Source: a virus
Length of the DNA: 64,000 bases
Reading direction: 5' to 3' (one strand)
IMG/VR virus record: IMGVR_UViG_3300025168_000034
Location: 101,610 to 165,609 of that record
Both the position numbers and the translations under genes were made by a program. The notes beneath the pieces are model-generated. The model did no database searches, was not told where the DNA came from, and saw only the letters and a program-made list of their open reading frames with translations. How positions within the stretch are numbered: position 1 is the first letter of the stretch; every line of letters starts with the position of its first letter. Of this stretch, positions 8,200-16,810 are shown in pieces.

Positions 8200-9090
8200 T
8201 TATTTTTTAATTCCAGCTCTATGTTGGAATGTTTCTTTTAAGTGTGATTCTACATCTTTACTGTAGGGTGGAAGAACATCTGCTGTTCCTTTTTCTAAAT
8301 ATTTTACAACCGCATTCACCTTTTCTGCATCAATAACCGGCATATCCTTTCTTTCTGGAGCACCTTGCATTTTTTGTTTTACAAGTTTTCCGGCATTGTC
8401 TGCCATAATAGCCATTCCTTTTTCCGAATCTCCATCAGCTCCTGGAACCTTTCCTAATGCTACTTTTACTTCTTCCGATGACAGATGAGGCCATTGTTTT
8501 AAACCTTGTTCTGTACCATCTTTCAAAGCATACTTAATTGCATTTTGTACTTTATCTCCAGTAAAGTTTGCTACGTCACCTTTTCCTTTGTTTCCTACAT
8601 CAATACCCAACTTACCCTTCGTCATTGCGTTGAGTGCTGTTATAAGTTGTTGGCCTGGTAAGTCTAACTTTGTTATAGCTACTTTAGCTCCTGGATAAAG
8701 AAGAGTTGCTGCTGCCCATCTATGGTGTCCATCCATAATAAAATCGTCATTAGAAACTATAGCTTCCATATTTGCTAAGTCAGGAGCGCCGTTTTTTGCC
8801 TTTGCTTCTTTAAAGTCATTAAACGCATATCCTAAAGCAAATGCTACTGCTTTTGAAACAATTACTTCCTTTTGTGCAGGCTTGAGCTGGCTTACTGGGA
8901 CTGCATCTGGACCACCATTAATAATATCATCCTCTTTGTCGCCATCCTCTAATCCACCTCCAACTGCATCTCCTGCTAGATCTTTATCCATCTTACTTAG
9001 CCCAACTGCTTTTGGATTGTTGAATACATCCGCTTCAGATAAAATATCTTTACGCATGTTATTGATAGTATTGCCTAACGACTTCTTCAT
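8200..9090 (-). CDS. ParB/sulfiredoxin-like fold protein with LxE leader
   Basis: 296 aa from ATG 9090; an upstream in-frame start exists, but MKKSLGNTINN matches the leaders of neighbours. The leader ends L-S-E before Ala20, a prohead-protease-type site. Residues ~65-150 resemble a ParB-N/Srx-like domain: VPVSQLKPAQ near its start and the signature DGHHRWAA about 55 residues later. In ParB-like proteins this motif contributes to nucleotide binding or nuclease activity. The C-terminal half is helical, with no recognised DNA-binding motif. A TATTTATA element lies 3 nt upstream of this ATG, which would place a T4-type transcription start inside the start codon, so the true start remains uncertain. 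Confidence 0.7.
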   Translation of the reverse strand: MKKSLGNTINNMRKDILSEADVFNNPKAVGLSKMDKDLAGDAVGGGLEDGDKEDDIINGGPDAVPVSQLKPAQKEVIVSKAVAFALGYAFNDFKEAKAKNGAPDLANMEAIVSNDDFIMDGHHRWAAATLLYPGAKVAITKLDLPGQQLITALNAMTKGKLGIDVGNKGKGDVANFTGDKVQNAIKYALKDGTEQGLKQWPHLSSEEVKVALGKVPGADGDSEKGMAIMADNAGKLVKQKMQGAPERKDMPVIDAEKVNAVVKYLEKGTADVLPPYSKDVESHLKETFQHRAGIKK

Positions 9091-9093
9091 ACT

Positions 9094-9101
9094 TATAAAT
9101 A
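9094..9101 (-). promoter_or_regulatory. Late-promoter-like element TATTTATA before ParB-like gene
   Basis: It lies exactly between the stop of the basic 157-aa gene (9102) and ATG 9090, with 3 nt to the start. The spacing is too short for a normal leader, so either the mRNA is leaderless with a later start or the element is not used here. Confidence 0.4.
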
Positions 9102-9575
9102 TTACCATTTTCTGCAAGACCAATATCTTGCTTTAGTTTTTGGTCCTGGATTATCACAATTATGTCTTGCTCTGAACGATTTACGTCTTGCGGGATTACT
9201 CTTTTTTATCTTCATTCCTTTTTGACCAAAATTTACTTTTTTTGCTTTTATAGTACCGTCTGCATTCTTTTTTCCAGAATTTACATGTACTTTAAATTTC
9301 TTAACATCGCCACGCATTATTTTGTTAAGCTTAACAGTACGTCCATTATACTTAGCTTCTTGAAATAATACTGGTTCTGAGTGTTCTATTATTTCAAGTC
9401 TCAAACCTTCATTTCGGTAAACAACGGATTCTTTGGCATTAATCTTCTTGCCAGCTTTGACTGCAGCCTTATACGCTTTAGAGCCTTTAGGAGATGATTT
9501 TCCTCCTCTAGCTTTTTTAGCTCTAATGTTAGCCCACAATCCTTTATTCTCCTTTAGGTTGTTCTTTTTGTTCAT
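9102..9575 (-). CDS. Very basic head-type protein (DUF5872-like C-terminus)
   Basis: 157 aa, extremely Lys/Arg-rich. N-terminal NNLKEN gives L-K-E at residues 7-9, followed by GLWANIRAKKARGGKSSPKG. A middle module (EAKYNGRTVKLNK...KKFKVHV) precedes the C-terminal KSFRARHNCDNPGPKTKARYW, which I recall as the DUF5872-type ending common in marine phages. Charge and neighbours suggest a DNA-associated capsid protein. It overlaps the upstream zinc-motif gene by 32 nt. Confidence 0.7.
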   Translation of the reverse strand: MNKKNNLKENKGLWANIRAKKARGGKSSPKGSKAYKAAVKAGKKINAKESVVYRNEGLRLEIIEHSEPVLFQEAKYNGRTVKLNKIMRGDVKKFKVHVNSGKKNADGTIKAKKVNFGQKGMKIKKSNPARRKSFRARHNCDNPGPKTKARYWSCRKW

Positions 9576-10077
9576 TAATTTTATCCTTTAACTCACCGAC
9601 AACACCTTCTAACTTTTCGATTTCTTTATCTATCATGTCGCTAATTAGTGCGTTGTCTGGGTTAGCCCATTTTTCAATTTTTCCTTTTTCTGAAACATGT
9701 GTGTTCTCAGCTGAGCTTTCTTTAAACTCTTGCAAGCCGGCTTTAACATCTCTCAAATACGATTTAGCATTTTCATACTTTTTCATCGCATTAAATTCTT
9801 TTTTTAACCCTTTTGCTCTCAACTTATGTTGTTCATCAACAACACAATTAAAACACTTTCGATCAGTTTTCCAAAATTTGGCATCTAATCGATTGTTCAT
9901 CTTCTTACCACAACATGGACATGCTAACGGGACTAAAAAGTCTTTTCTAGCTTTATCCATTCTTGTAACTGTTTTTTTTATGCCGTTTTTGATTGTCCAC
10001 GTTTTACCGCTTTCCTCCCAAACATCACCCTCATGACGCTCGACATATTTGTTTCTCGTAACCTTAATTTTTTTCAT
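9544..10077 (-). CDS. Zinc-ribbon and coiled-coil protein
   Basis: 177 aa, unrecognised. An N-terminal basic region (residues 1-50) leads to a zinc-ribbon-like CPCC and CFNC pair about 20 residues apart (residues ~53-77). A long charged helix follows (KKEFNAMKKYENAKSYLRDV) and then a Glu/Lys-rich tail. A nucleic-acid-binding role would fit but is not shown. It lacks the clear LxE leader of its neighbours. It overlaps the downstream gene by 32 nt, and its start shares a base with the preceding stop. Confidence 0.65.
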   Translation of the reverse strand: MKKIKVTRNKYVERHEGDVWEESGKTWTIKNGIKKTVTRMDKARKDFLVPLACPCCGKKMNNRLDAKFWKTDRKCFNCVVDEQHKLRAKGLKKEFNAMKKYENAKSYLRDVKAGLQEFKESSAENTHVSEKGKIEKWANPDNALISDMIDKEIEKLEGVVGELKDKINEQKEQPKGE

Positions 10078-10376
10078 TATCGTGCTTTTACATTAAATTT
10101 TTCTAACACCGCCTCTACTCTCTTGTCAAACTTTCTCAAAGCTCTACGTAGTTCTAATTTCATAGCTTCTGCAAGTTTCTTTTCTTCGTCCTTATTAGCT
10201 ACTGTTCTGTAAAACTCTTTACCACCGACTGACGACATTGTTACGTCAAATGAGAATTCTGGTTTTCCATCCTCTCCTACTTCAGTGAACTGTGGGTCGT
10301 AGTGTAACGTCATATTTGTGTTTGGTGACGTTGCGATTGCTTCTTTCTTTTCGCTTAAAAGTTTTTTTAATTCCAT
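10077..10376 (-). CDS. Small unknown protein with LxE leader
   Basis: 99 aa, unrecognised. The first residues MELKKLLSEKKE contain L-S-E. The middle has a beta-rich stretch (NMTLHYDPQF, FSFDVTMSS) and the C-terminal half is a charged helix (LAEAMKLELRRALRKFDKRV). It is squeezed between two genes with start/stop overlaps, so it is part of the same translation-coupled unit. Confidence 0.6.
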   Translation of the reverse strand: MELKKLLSEKKEAIATSPNTNMTLHYDPQFTEVGEDGKPEFSFDVTMSSVGGKEFYRTVANKDEEKKLAEAMKLELRRALRKFDKRVEAVLEKFNVKAR

Positions 10377-12649
10377 TATCTTCCGAATTTTATGTATCCT
10401 ATAATTTGATTGACTGGTGCAAAGGCTCCAGTTAATTTGTATAATTTTCCTTTGTGTTTAAACACTATACCTTCTGATGGTACTATTGCATCGAATCCTC
10501 CAATCTTATCCAAGCGTTTAAGTTGTGCTTTGAGAAATCTCAAAGGTGCATCATCGTCTTGAAGTTTATCATTGTTTGCTTTTGCCTTTAATTGTTCGAT
10601 AGAGCTTGCCAACTCTCTTTTCATTTTTGAAATAGAATCGTTAGGGTTGATTGCTACTAATCCTTCTAAACTTTTCAATACAAAAACTCCTAATTTTAGA
10701 AAGATGTCTTCTACCGGTTCGACAGCTATCTTTTTTTGATCTCTAACACCACTTCCCTTATCCATAGTAGTAAACCACTCTAAGAATTCTGGATTGTCTA
10801 TTGATTTTTTTAACTCTCGTAGATTTGGTTGTTTTTGACCAAAAGCCCATCTGTTAATGATATTCTGCAATACGTCGTCAGGCACTGCGTATTTGTAGGT
10901 TTTAGCATTATTTTTTATAAAAGCAGACCAAAAATTTTGAAAGTATAATCCTAACTTACTTTCCTTAGTTAGCTGGTACTTGCCTCTAACATTACCAAGA
11001 TCTTTAAGTAGTTCTTGCTTTTGTTTTTCGTAATCTTTAGTTTGTTTAAGATCCACTAAGTCAGTGGCTCTTATTTCATACGTATCTTGTTTAGAAGCTT
11101 CTACTCGATCTAAGGCTTGTTGTATTTTAGTAGGTGCTTCACTATCACTTCCTATGACGTTTCCATTCTCATCATACTCCTGCACGTTGTGCATTCTTAG
11201 TTGAGTTACTCCGTAAGCAGCTACATTTTCACTGGAAGGATGTAAGAGTTCCATGTTTATAAACTTGGTACCGTTTCCAAAAAACTCTTCTTTTTCGGTT
11301 GGATTAAGTTTGGATATCGCATCCGTCATATCTTGCATTGCATCAAGAAATGCATTACGAACATTATCTGGTAAGTGCTGCATTGACTTTTCCATATCAT
11401 TCTTAGTCATTGCTTTTTCAGCTGCATTCTTCAGTTGTCCTTTGTTTCTTGCTGAAAGCACTTTGCCGTCTTTATATGTTACCATAAGATTCTGTCCATC
11501 TAACTTCTCTTGAGCATACTCCACTTTTCCGGTTAAAGCTGCATCAATCATATCTTCGATATCATCAAAAGTCATATCCATATCTTCATACGGATGAGCC
11601 ATGTGTCCAGCTGCTCCTCCCTCTTTTAAAAGATTGCGACCCTCACTGACAGCCATAAATTCTGCTGGAGTCTCTATATCTAGAAATGCTGAGGGTGTTA
11701 GTGTTTTTTTTAGTATTGGCAGACGAGCTAAGAGTAGGTAGATTACTCCTCCAGGTAACACAGATGCTGCTGTAAATCCAGCTAATTTCAAAACATCTTT
11801 CATTTGATCGCCAATCTCTTTTCTTTCGTGATTTGGTAACTTTTGACCTTTCTTTACCGCGGAATACAGCTTTATAAATGCGTCTTTAGTTTCTTGCTTT
11901 TCAACCTTTAGTTTGTCAATAAAAGCTCCAAACTTACTTTTTAATTGTTCAAATTGTTTACGTAAGACAGCAGGAATTTCTATCTCATCCAAAGTAGATT
12001 GGGAGAGGTCCTCCTTGATCTTTTTTTTTGATAATAGATCGAATATGTCTCTAAGCTGTTGATCAGATTTTATGCTTGGATAATTTGTTTTAAAATTTTC
12101 AAAATCCTGAGCTGCTAAGTCAGATCGTAGCTGCGACGCTGAGGTTGGCTTACCGTTTTGATCATCAGTTCTATTTTTGTAGAATAATGGTTTTGATTTA
12201 TCAAGTGGCAACTCAACAACACTCACACCATCTTTATAATATTTTCCATCATTTTGGTGTTGATCTACAAAGCCACGAATACGATCGTAATCACTACCTT
12301 TGCTGCTTGACCCTAAAGCATACGATTCTCCTGATTGAGCTTTCTCTTCAATATATTTGTATGCAGTGAGTAGTGGACTTGGGTATCTTGATCTCTCTAC
12401 TCTAATCTTTTTGGTTCCAGCTAGTAGTTTTTCCCATATTTTTTCGCTATCTTCAAGAGTAATACCATCACGTTCTTTTGGTCCTATTAGAATAACAACT
12501 TCTTTTACTTGTGGCATATCTTCATAACCCTTTGCAAGCATTAAGTGTCCTTCGTGTGGAGGTTTAAATCCACCAGGCAACATTACTGTAATTCCCTCTT
12601 CAACTTCGTTGAGAATACTATCAACTAGAAATTTTGATAAATCGTTCAT
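10376..12649 (-). CDS. Multidomain protein: HxGH nucleotidyltransferase, LETM1-like segment, ligase-like nucleotidyltransferase
   Basis: 757 aa. A leader (MNDLSKFLVDSILNE) ends in L-N-E at 13-15. Residues 20-190 carry a cytidylyl/adenylyltransferase fold: GGFKPPHEGH with H32-x-G-H35, then LIGPKERDG. Residues ~270-330 resemble a LETM1-type segment (KDVLKLAGFTAASVLPGG... then TPSAF). L-K-E343 before GGAAGHM is a further protease-like site. The C-terminal part is ligase-like: K382-L-D-G is motif I, ARNKG is motif Ia, and EGIVFKHKG near residue 728 resembles motif IV. Cleavage at 343 would separate two enzymes. Substrates are unknown: NAD- or nucleotide-related for the first domain, nucleic-acid joining or repair for the second. 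Confidence 0.78.
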   Translation of the reverse strand: MNDLSKFLVDSILNEVEEGITVMLPGGFKPPHEGHLMLAKGYEDMPQVKEVVILIGPKERDGITLEDSEKIWEKLLAGTKKIRVERSRYPSPLLTAYKYIEEKAQSGESYALGSSSKGSDYDRIRGFVDQHQNDGKYYKDGVSVVELPLDKSKPLFYKNRTDDQNGKPTSASQLRSDLAAQDFENFKTNYPSIKSDQQLRDIFDLLSKKKIKEDLSQSTLDEIEIPAVLRKQFEQLKSKFGAFIDKLKVEKQETKDAFIKLYSAVKKGQKLPNHERKEIGDQMKDVLKLAGFTAASVLPGGVIYLLLARLPILKKTLTPSAFLDIETPAEFMAVSEGRNLLKEGGAAGHMAHPYEDMDMTFDDIEDMIDAALTGKVEYAQEKLDGQNLMVTYKDGKVLSARNKGQLKNAAEKAMTKNDMEKSMQHLPDNVRNAFLDAMQDMTDAISKLNPTEKEEFFGNGTKFINMELLHPSSENVAAYGVTQLRMHNVQEYDENGNVIGSDSEAPTKIQQALDRVEASKQDTYEIRATDLVDLKQTKDYEKQKQELLKDLGNVRGKYQLTKESKLGLYFQNFWSAFIKNNAKTYKYAVPDDVLQNIINRWAFGQKQPNLRELKKSIDNPEFLEWFTTMDKGSGVRDQKKIAVEPVEDIFLKLGVFVLKSLEGLVAINPNDSISKMKRELASSIEQLKAKANNDKLQDDDAPLRFLKAQLKRLDKIGGFDAIVPSEGIVFKHKGKLYKLTGAFAPVNQIIGYIKFGR

Positions 12650-13189
12650 TTATAAAGAGTCTTTTGTATAAATAGGCTGCGTTTTCACTTTAGCCTTTAA
12701 TTGTGCAACTTCTTTTGTGAGCTGATCAACTCTATCTAGCAGTTTTGTAATCACACTAGATAATGACTTGTGTTTTAAATTTTCATTCTTATATAAGTAA
12801 AGGTCTTCTAGGACTGCACTTCCGTTTACAATTAACTTACACTGATCATACTCACCCTCTATTGTAGATTGTCCGACATAGAATTTTTCCATAACTCGTC
12901 TGGATATTATATCTCTGTTTTCAAGATCTTGTGTGATTGGATTGTAAGCGAGGTAGTGTGAAATAAAGTATATGTTGTCGGATTGAAGTTTAGCATCTGT
13001 GTTAGGTGTGCCTATTCTTACTAGATAGGGATTAGTGTTATGCTTTGCTTTTATGTCAGACACACTCTCTCCATTCCAACTTGTATAAATATTCTTTAAG
13101 CGAATCTTACCCAAAGTTTCTCCAGTTGCTAATCCTTCAATTGGTTTGAAAGGTGTTGTTGTGTTTCTTACTTTATTATTATTTATCAT
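12650..13189 (-). CDS. Putative tail-fibre tip protein with C-terminal coiled coil
   Basis: 179 aa. The middle is beta-rich and polar. NGSAVLEDLYLYKN leads into a short C-terminal heptad segment (SSVITKLLDRVDQLTKEVAQ), an arrangement common at the trimeric ends of tail fibres. No chaperone-type catalytic residues are seen. Its start overlaps the preceding 488-aa gene by 4 nt, so the two are probably co-translated partners. Function is inferred from architecture and context. Confidence 0.6.
   Translation of the reverse strand: MINNNKVRNTTTPFKPIEGLATGETLGKIRLKNIYTSWNGESVSDIKAKHNTNPYLVRIGTPNTDAKLQSDNIYFISHYLAYNPITQDLENRDIISRRVMEKFYVGQSTIEGEYDQCKLIVNGSAVLEDLYLYKNENLKHKSLSSVITKLLDRVDQLTKEVAQLKAKVKTQPIYTKDSL
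12667..12674 (-). promoter_or_regulatory. Late-promoter-like element TATTTATA before nucleotidyltransferase fusion
   Basis: The minus strand reads CAGCCTATTTATACAAAAG and ends 17 nt before ATG 12649. It lies within the last codons of the upstream fibre-like gene. Confidence 0.5.
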
Positions 13190-14652
13190 GATCTGTCTGC
13201 TGGAAATGCCACTTCATTTGTAATATTACCTCCAATCGTTGTCGGTGCTAGTAAGGATGGATCAGTTGCTACACCTACTTGGCAAAATTCAATATCATCA
13301 ATAATACATCCAAAGTAAGAATCAGAATCTAAACTACCACTAGCTTCAAACACTATTTGAGCATCTAATCCATACTGCACAACGTTGATATTGAAAGATT
13401 CTAATTGGAATCCTGTCGCAGGGTTTATAAAAGACATTGCTGGATTAACGTTTTTTATTCTCACAATATTATTATCAGGTGGATAAAATCCCGCTGTTCC
13501 TGCTACTCGCTCATTTATAAGACCAACATTTGGTTGAATATTAAAAATGTAAATTAACAATTCACTACCTGCGCCTGTGTCAGGATACATATCTATATTA
13601 AGGTTTCTTTTTAGATTGAACTTAACATTAAAAATTCCTCCATTTGTATTAAAAATACCTCCAGTACTTTGAATTGGATTTGGAAGTGGATACATGTCGC
13701 TACAAAACCAATTCACTCCTGAGGACGGATCAGCAGTAATCGAATCATCTCTCGTTGCTGTTACAGTGGGGAAAAATAATCGTCGTCGTTTTAATTCGTT
13801 TGACAGGTTTATTTGAACAGCAGACGTTTGTAGATGGGATTGTGAAGCATATCCAGCTAAGGATGCACTCACATCTTGTCTTGAAATTCCAATACCTCCT
13901 GCAAGATCGTAGAACCTTCCATCAAACGATCCAGTTGAAGCATCTCCAAATGTTATCATGCCTGGATTAGTTCCGTTTGCTAATGGAACACCTCCTCCTA
14001 GAGTTACACCTCCTACTTCAGTGTATTTAGGAATACCTGCACTAAACGCTGATGGTTGAGCGTAAACGTCCGAGGGTGTTGGTTTGTTAATAGTAGCTGG
14101 ATATTCTACGGTTCCACCTCCAACACTACTAGCAAATGTTTTATATATCATATTTGAAGCTGTCATTAAAGGCTCTACAGCTTTCCAGCTTGAAGTTATT
14201 GGATATTTTACAAAGCCATAATCACCTCGTAAGTCACCTCTAAAAAAACTAGCACTGTTATAGGTAAAAGTAAAAATCATAGTATTGTTAAAACTACCAC
14301 CACCTCTGGCTGTTGAGTCAATACTAAATCCAGATTGAGTTGGTACAAGACAATTCCATAAATAATCTGCTGCAGGAGATCCCCACGGCAATGCTCCTGC
14401 ACTACCAGATATAATTGCAGGTTCTCGTGTAAGAGCTGTGAGAGTGTCAAAGTCGAGCGAGGTGGCAATGGCGTTGTTGTAATAAGCATTTGATATACTT
14501 CGATTTTGTCCATCCCAATCTTCGTTTACATTTGCCATGTTATTAGGCCATCCTCCAACTATTTTGTTGCTGCCAGTAGGACACCACTTATAATAAAAAT
14601 CAAATGCATGACTATATGTCACTCTTTTATTTTTTAAATCTGTAAAACTCAT
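13186..14652 (-). CDS. Putative tail or fibre structural protein
   Basis: 488 aa, rich in Gly, Ser, Asn and Thr with alternating hydrophobics, typical of beta-structured virion proteins. The C-terminal part (DAQIVFEASGSLDSDSYFGC...) resembles a carbohydrate-binding-like beta sandwich, but I cannot assign a family. The N-terminus shows TYSHAFDFYYKWCPTGSN. It lies between a 708-aa structural protein and the fibre-tip candidate, in one short transcription unit. Confidence 0.65.
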   Translation of the reverse strand: MSFTDLKNKRVTYSHAFDFYYKWCPTGSNKIVGGWPNNMANVNEDWDGQNRSISNAYYNNAIATSLDFDTLTALTREPAIISGSAGALPWGSPAADYLWNCLVPTQSGFSIDSTARGGGSFNNTMIFTFTYNSASFFRGDLRGDYGFVKYPITSSWKAVEPLMTASNMIYKTFASSVGGGTVEYPATINKPTPSDVYAQPSAFSAGIPKYTEVGGVTLGGGVPLANGTNPGMITFGDASTGSFDGRFYDLAGGIGISRQDVSASLAGYASQSHLQTSAVQINLSNELKRRRLFFPTVTATRDDSITADPSSGVNWFCSDMYPLPNPIQSTGGIFNTNGGIFNVKFNLKRNLNIDMYPDTGAGSELLIYIFNIQPNVGLINERVAGTAGFYPPDNNIVRIKNVNPAMSFINPATGFQLESFNINVVQYGLDAQIVFEASGSLDSDSYFGCIIDDIEFCQVGVATDPSLLAPTTIGGNITNEVAFPADRS

Positions 14653-14664
14653 ATTTTATATTTA

Positions 14665-16791
14665 TTAAAACGATCCACTCTCTATGGACTTAAAAGATTG
14701 GAATATAAAGTGGTTAGTTTGACAAGTGTTTGATGGTATTTCAGCTTTCACATTAACCGATAGATCATTTAAAAACGTTGTATATTCTGATTGCTCTCCT
14801 GTAAAGTTAAAGTACTCTATTTTAAAATCAAGGGACTGTGATATAGAAAGTATGTCGCCAATCTCTGTATTCATTGGAATTTGAAATTGTACTAAGTTTG
14901 GTGAAAATCCATTTATAGCTAAGGGTTTTATGCTAATCTCACTGCAATAAGCACTTCCAGTCACATTAACAAAATCTATAGGTTTAACTCTAAAGACTGG
15001 TCCTCCTAATCCAGACGAGTCTGTTTTAAAATCAAACTCAACTCTACCATAACCTTTCTTAACATCTCTATTGTTTTGCACCCTTCCAACAAACTTTCCA
15101 AAACGATTAACTCCTCCTCCGTATCTATCCTTCTCAAGATTGATATCTTTTAGAAATGCTTTAGGAGATGCGTTTGGAATTGCTGTGTTTGTGTTTAAAG
15201 GATCACTATTCATATACACTTCAAGTTCTGTATTAGGTTCTAAGGTTAGGTTAAAACCTAATGTATATAATTGTTCTAAATTATAGTTTTGATCAAATTG
15301 TGTTGTAAACAAACCAGAGTGTGTAAAATCAGCTTCTATCTGTACACTCTCGTGCAACGATGAGCTGTTAATTGATGGAATTGTTCCTTGATATATAGCG
15401 TTTGGTGTTTCTACAAGATAGGACCAATAACTATCTGCAATTTGCTGAGATGTGAAGTGACCTATTAGTCTAAAGTCTGAATCCCTTTTTGCATATGTAG
15501 TTTGGTTTGGGAATGCTGCATCTGTCAAGTATTCGACAGGCTTAATTATAGAGTCATATATCACCTTAAAATCTCCAGTAGAAGTTCCTTTTCGATAGGA
15601 TGTTTTAATTCTATAAACATCTCCACCTATAGGCTTCATATCAGAAAACGTAGTCTCTAAATAATTCATGTTTACAGTTGAGCTAGTTACAAACTCTTGA
15701 TCAGACGGTAAATACGCAATGCTTGCAGTAAATTTGCTTGTTTCACGAATTCGTTGAATTGTTGTTGATCCACCACTTAAAGCATTAGCGTTAAGTACAA
15801 CCAACTCAATTGGTTTGCTAATTCTCATTTCTGTGTCAGTCATTATTTCTACAATGTTGGCTGTGAACAGTGTTAATTGATCTGATGTGCTGCCTGATAT
15901 AGCAAAGTGGGATGGTAGTGTTGGTTTAAATTCTGCAGGTGTACTGGCGGCATCAAAAAATTGAAATGTGCCTCCTAGAAAATCTTTTTGTATAGACTTA
16001 TTTGCAGACTTAACCGTCGTACTAAATCTAGTTGTCAAATCTCTACGATATCCGTTTTGGATTTCAGAAATTTCTGATCGTAGTGAAGAGTTCACACTAT
16101 TAACTGTTCGTGGTTTTTGTAGTGGGTTGAGTAATATTCTTTGAAGATTAACATCTAAAATCTCTTCGCTTGATTGGAAATCTAAGTCGTATCCTTTAAA
16201 ATTAGGTGTCAGTATTGTAAAATCATCTGCACTAGACGTGTATTGTAAAAACTGACTACCACTCAAAGCCGCAGCGTTTGTAAACTCTCTTTCTGGTGTT
16301 TGTACTTGTACAATGTCAATTAATGGTGGGTCGTTAAACACCAACTTAGAAGTGTTTCTTTCCATCGGAACAATATTAACAGCTCTTGACCATCTAACAT
16401 TGTAATCTCTGTTGACTGTTTTTGGGATTGGATTACCTTCCAAATCAACCACAGCTTCACCTACCAAATACACAACTGCTAGACCTTTTGCAGTAATATC
16501 GTACACTTCGATAGTTATGTAATAATCGTTAAAACGATCTACATAATTTGTAACTTCTGCAAACATATTATCACCATTTGCATCAATCACCTCTATATCG
16601 ATATCACTATCTGCTCGAAGGTTTAGACCGTTTCCTTTTAATCTCATTATGTAGCGACCACCACCTAAAGTGTCAGAAAACTCTGTGATCTGAAAGTAGT
16701 TAGGTGAGTCAGGACTCGTATCTTCTATAAGATAATCTCTCGTTGAGTATCCTCTCGGTTGTGGTTTTTTATAAAAAGAAACAAAGCTCAT
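14665..16791 (-). CDS. Putative large tail/fibre structural protein
   Basis: 708 aa, predominantly beta in appearance, no signal peptide or catalytic motif. The N-terminus (MSFVSFYKKPQPRGYSTRDY) is followed by a domain of short strands (ITIEVYDITAKGLAVVYLVG). The remainder is a long succession of polar strands. It is the first gene of a three-gene structural unit and has a TATTTATT element 5 nt before ATG. A receptor-binding or fibre role is plausible but unproven. Confidence 0.65.
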   Translation of the reverse strand: MSFVSFYKKPQPRGYSTRDYLIEDTSPDSPNYFQITEFSDTLGGGRYIMRLKGNGLNLRADSDIDIEVIDANGDNMFAEVTNYVDRFNDYYITIEVYDITAKGLAVVYLVGEAVVDLEGNPIPKTVNRDYNVRWSRAVNIVPMERNTSKLVFNDPPLIDIVQVQTPEREFTNAAALSGSQFLQYTSSADDFTILTPNFKGYDLDFQSSEEILDVNLQRILLNPLQKPRTVNSVNSSLRSEISEIQNGYRRDLTTRFSTTVKSANKSIQKDFLGGTFQFFDAASTPAEFKPTLPSHFAISGSTSDQLTLFTANIVEIMTDTEMRISKPIELVVLNANALSGGSTTIQRIRETSKFTASIAYLPSDQEFVTSSTVNMNYLETTFSDMKPIGGDVYRIKTSYRKGTSTGDFKVIYDSIIKPVEYLTDAAFPNQTTYAKRDSDFRLIGHFTSQQIADSYWSYLVETPNAIYQGTIPSINSSSLHESVQIEADFTHSGLFTTQFDQNYNLEQLYTLGFNLTLEPNTELEVYMNSDPLNTNTAIPNASPKAFLKDINLEKDRYGGGVNRFGKFVGRVQNNRDVKKGYGRVEFDFKTDSSGLGGPVFRVKPIDFVNVTGSAYCSEISIKPLAINGFSPNLVQFQIPMNTEIGDILSISQSLDFKIEYFNFTGEQSEYTTFLNDLSVNVKAEIPSNTCQTNHFIFQSFKSIESGSF

Positions 16792-16796
16792 ATACT

Positions 16797-16804
16797 AATA
16801 AATA
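16797..16804 (-). promoter_or_regulatory. Late-promoter-like element TATTTATT
   Basis: The minus strand reads ATACTATTTATTAGTAT then ATG at 16791, with 5 nt between 8-mer and start. That is exactly the spacing that would give a leaderless mRNA by T4 late-promoter geometry. ATACTA/TAGTAT also forms a small inverted repeat around it. Confidence 0.45.
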
Positions 16805-16810
16805 GTATTG

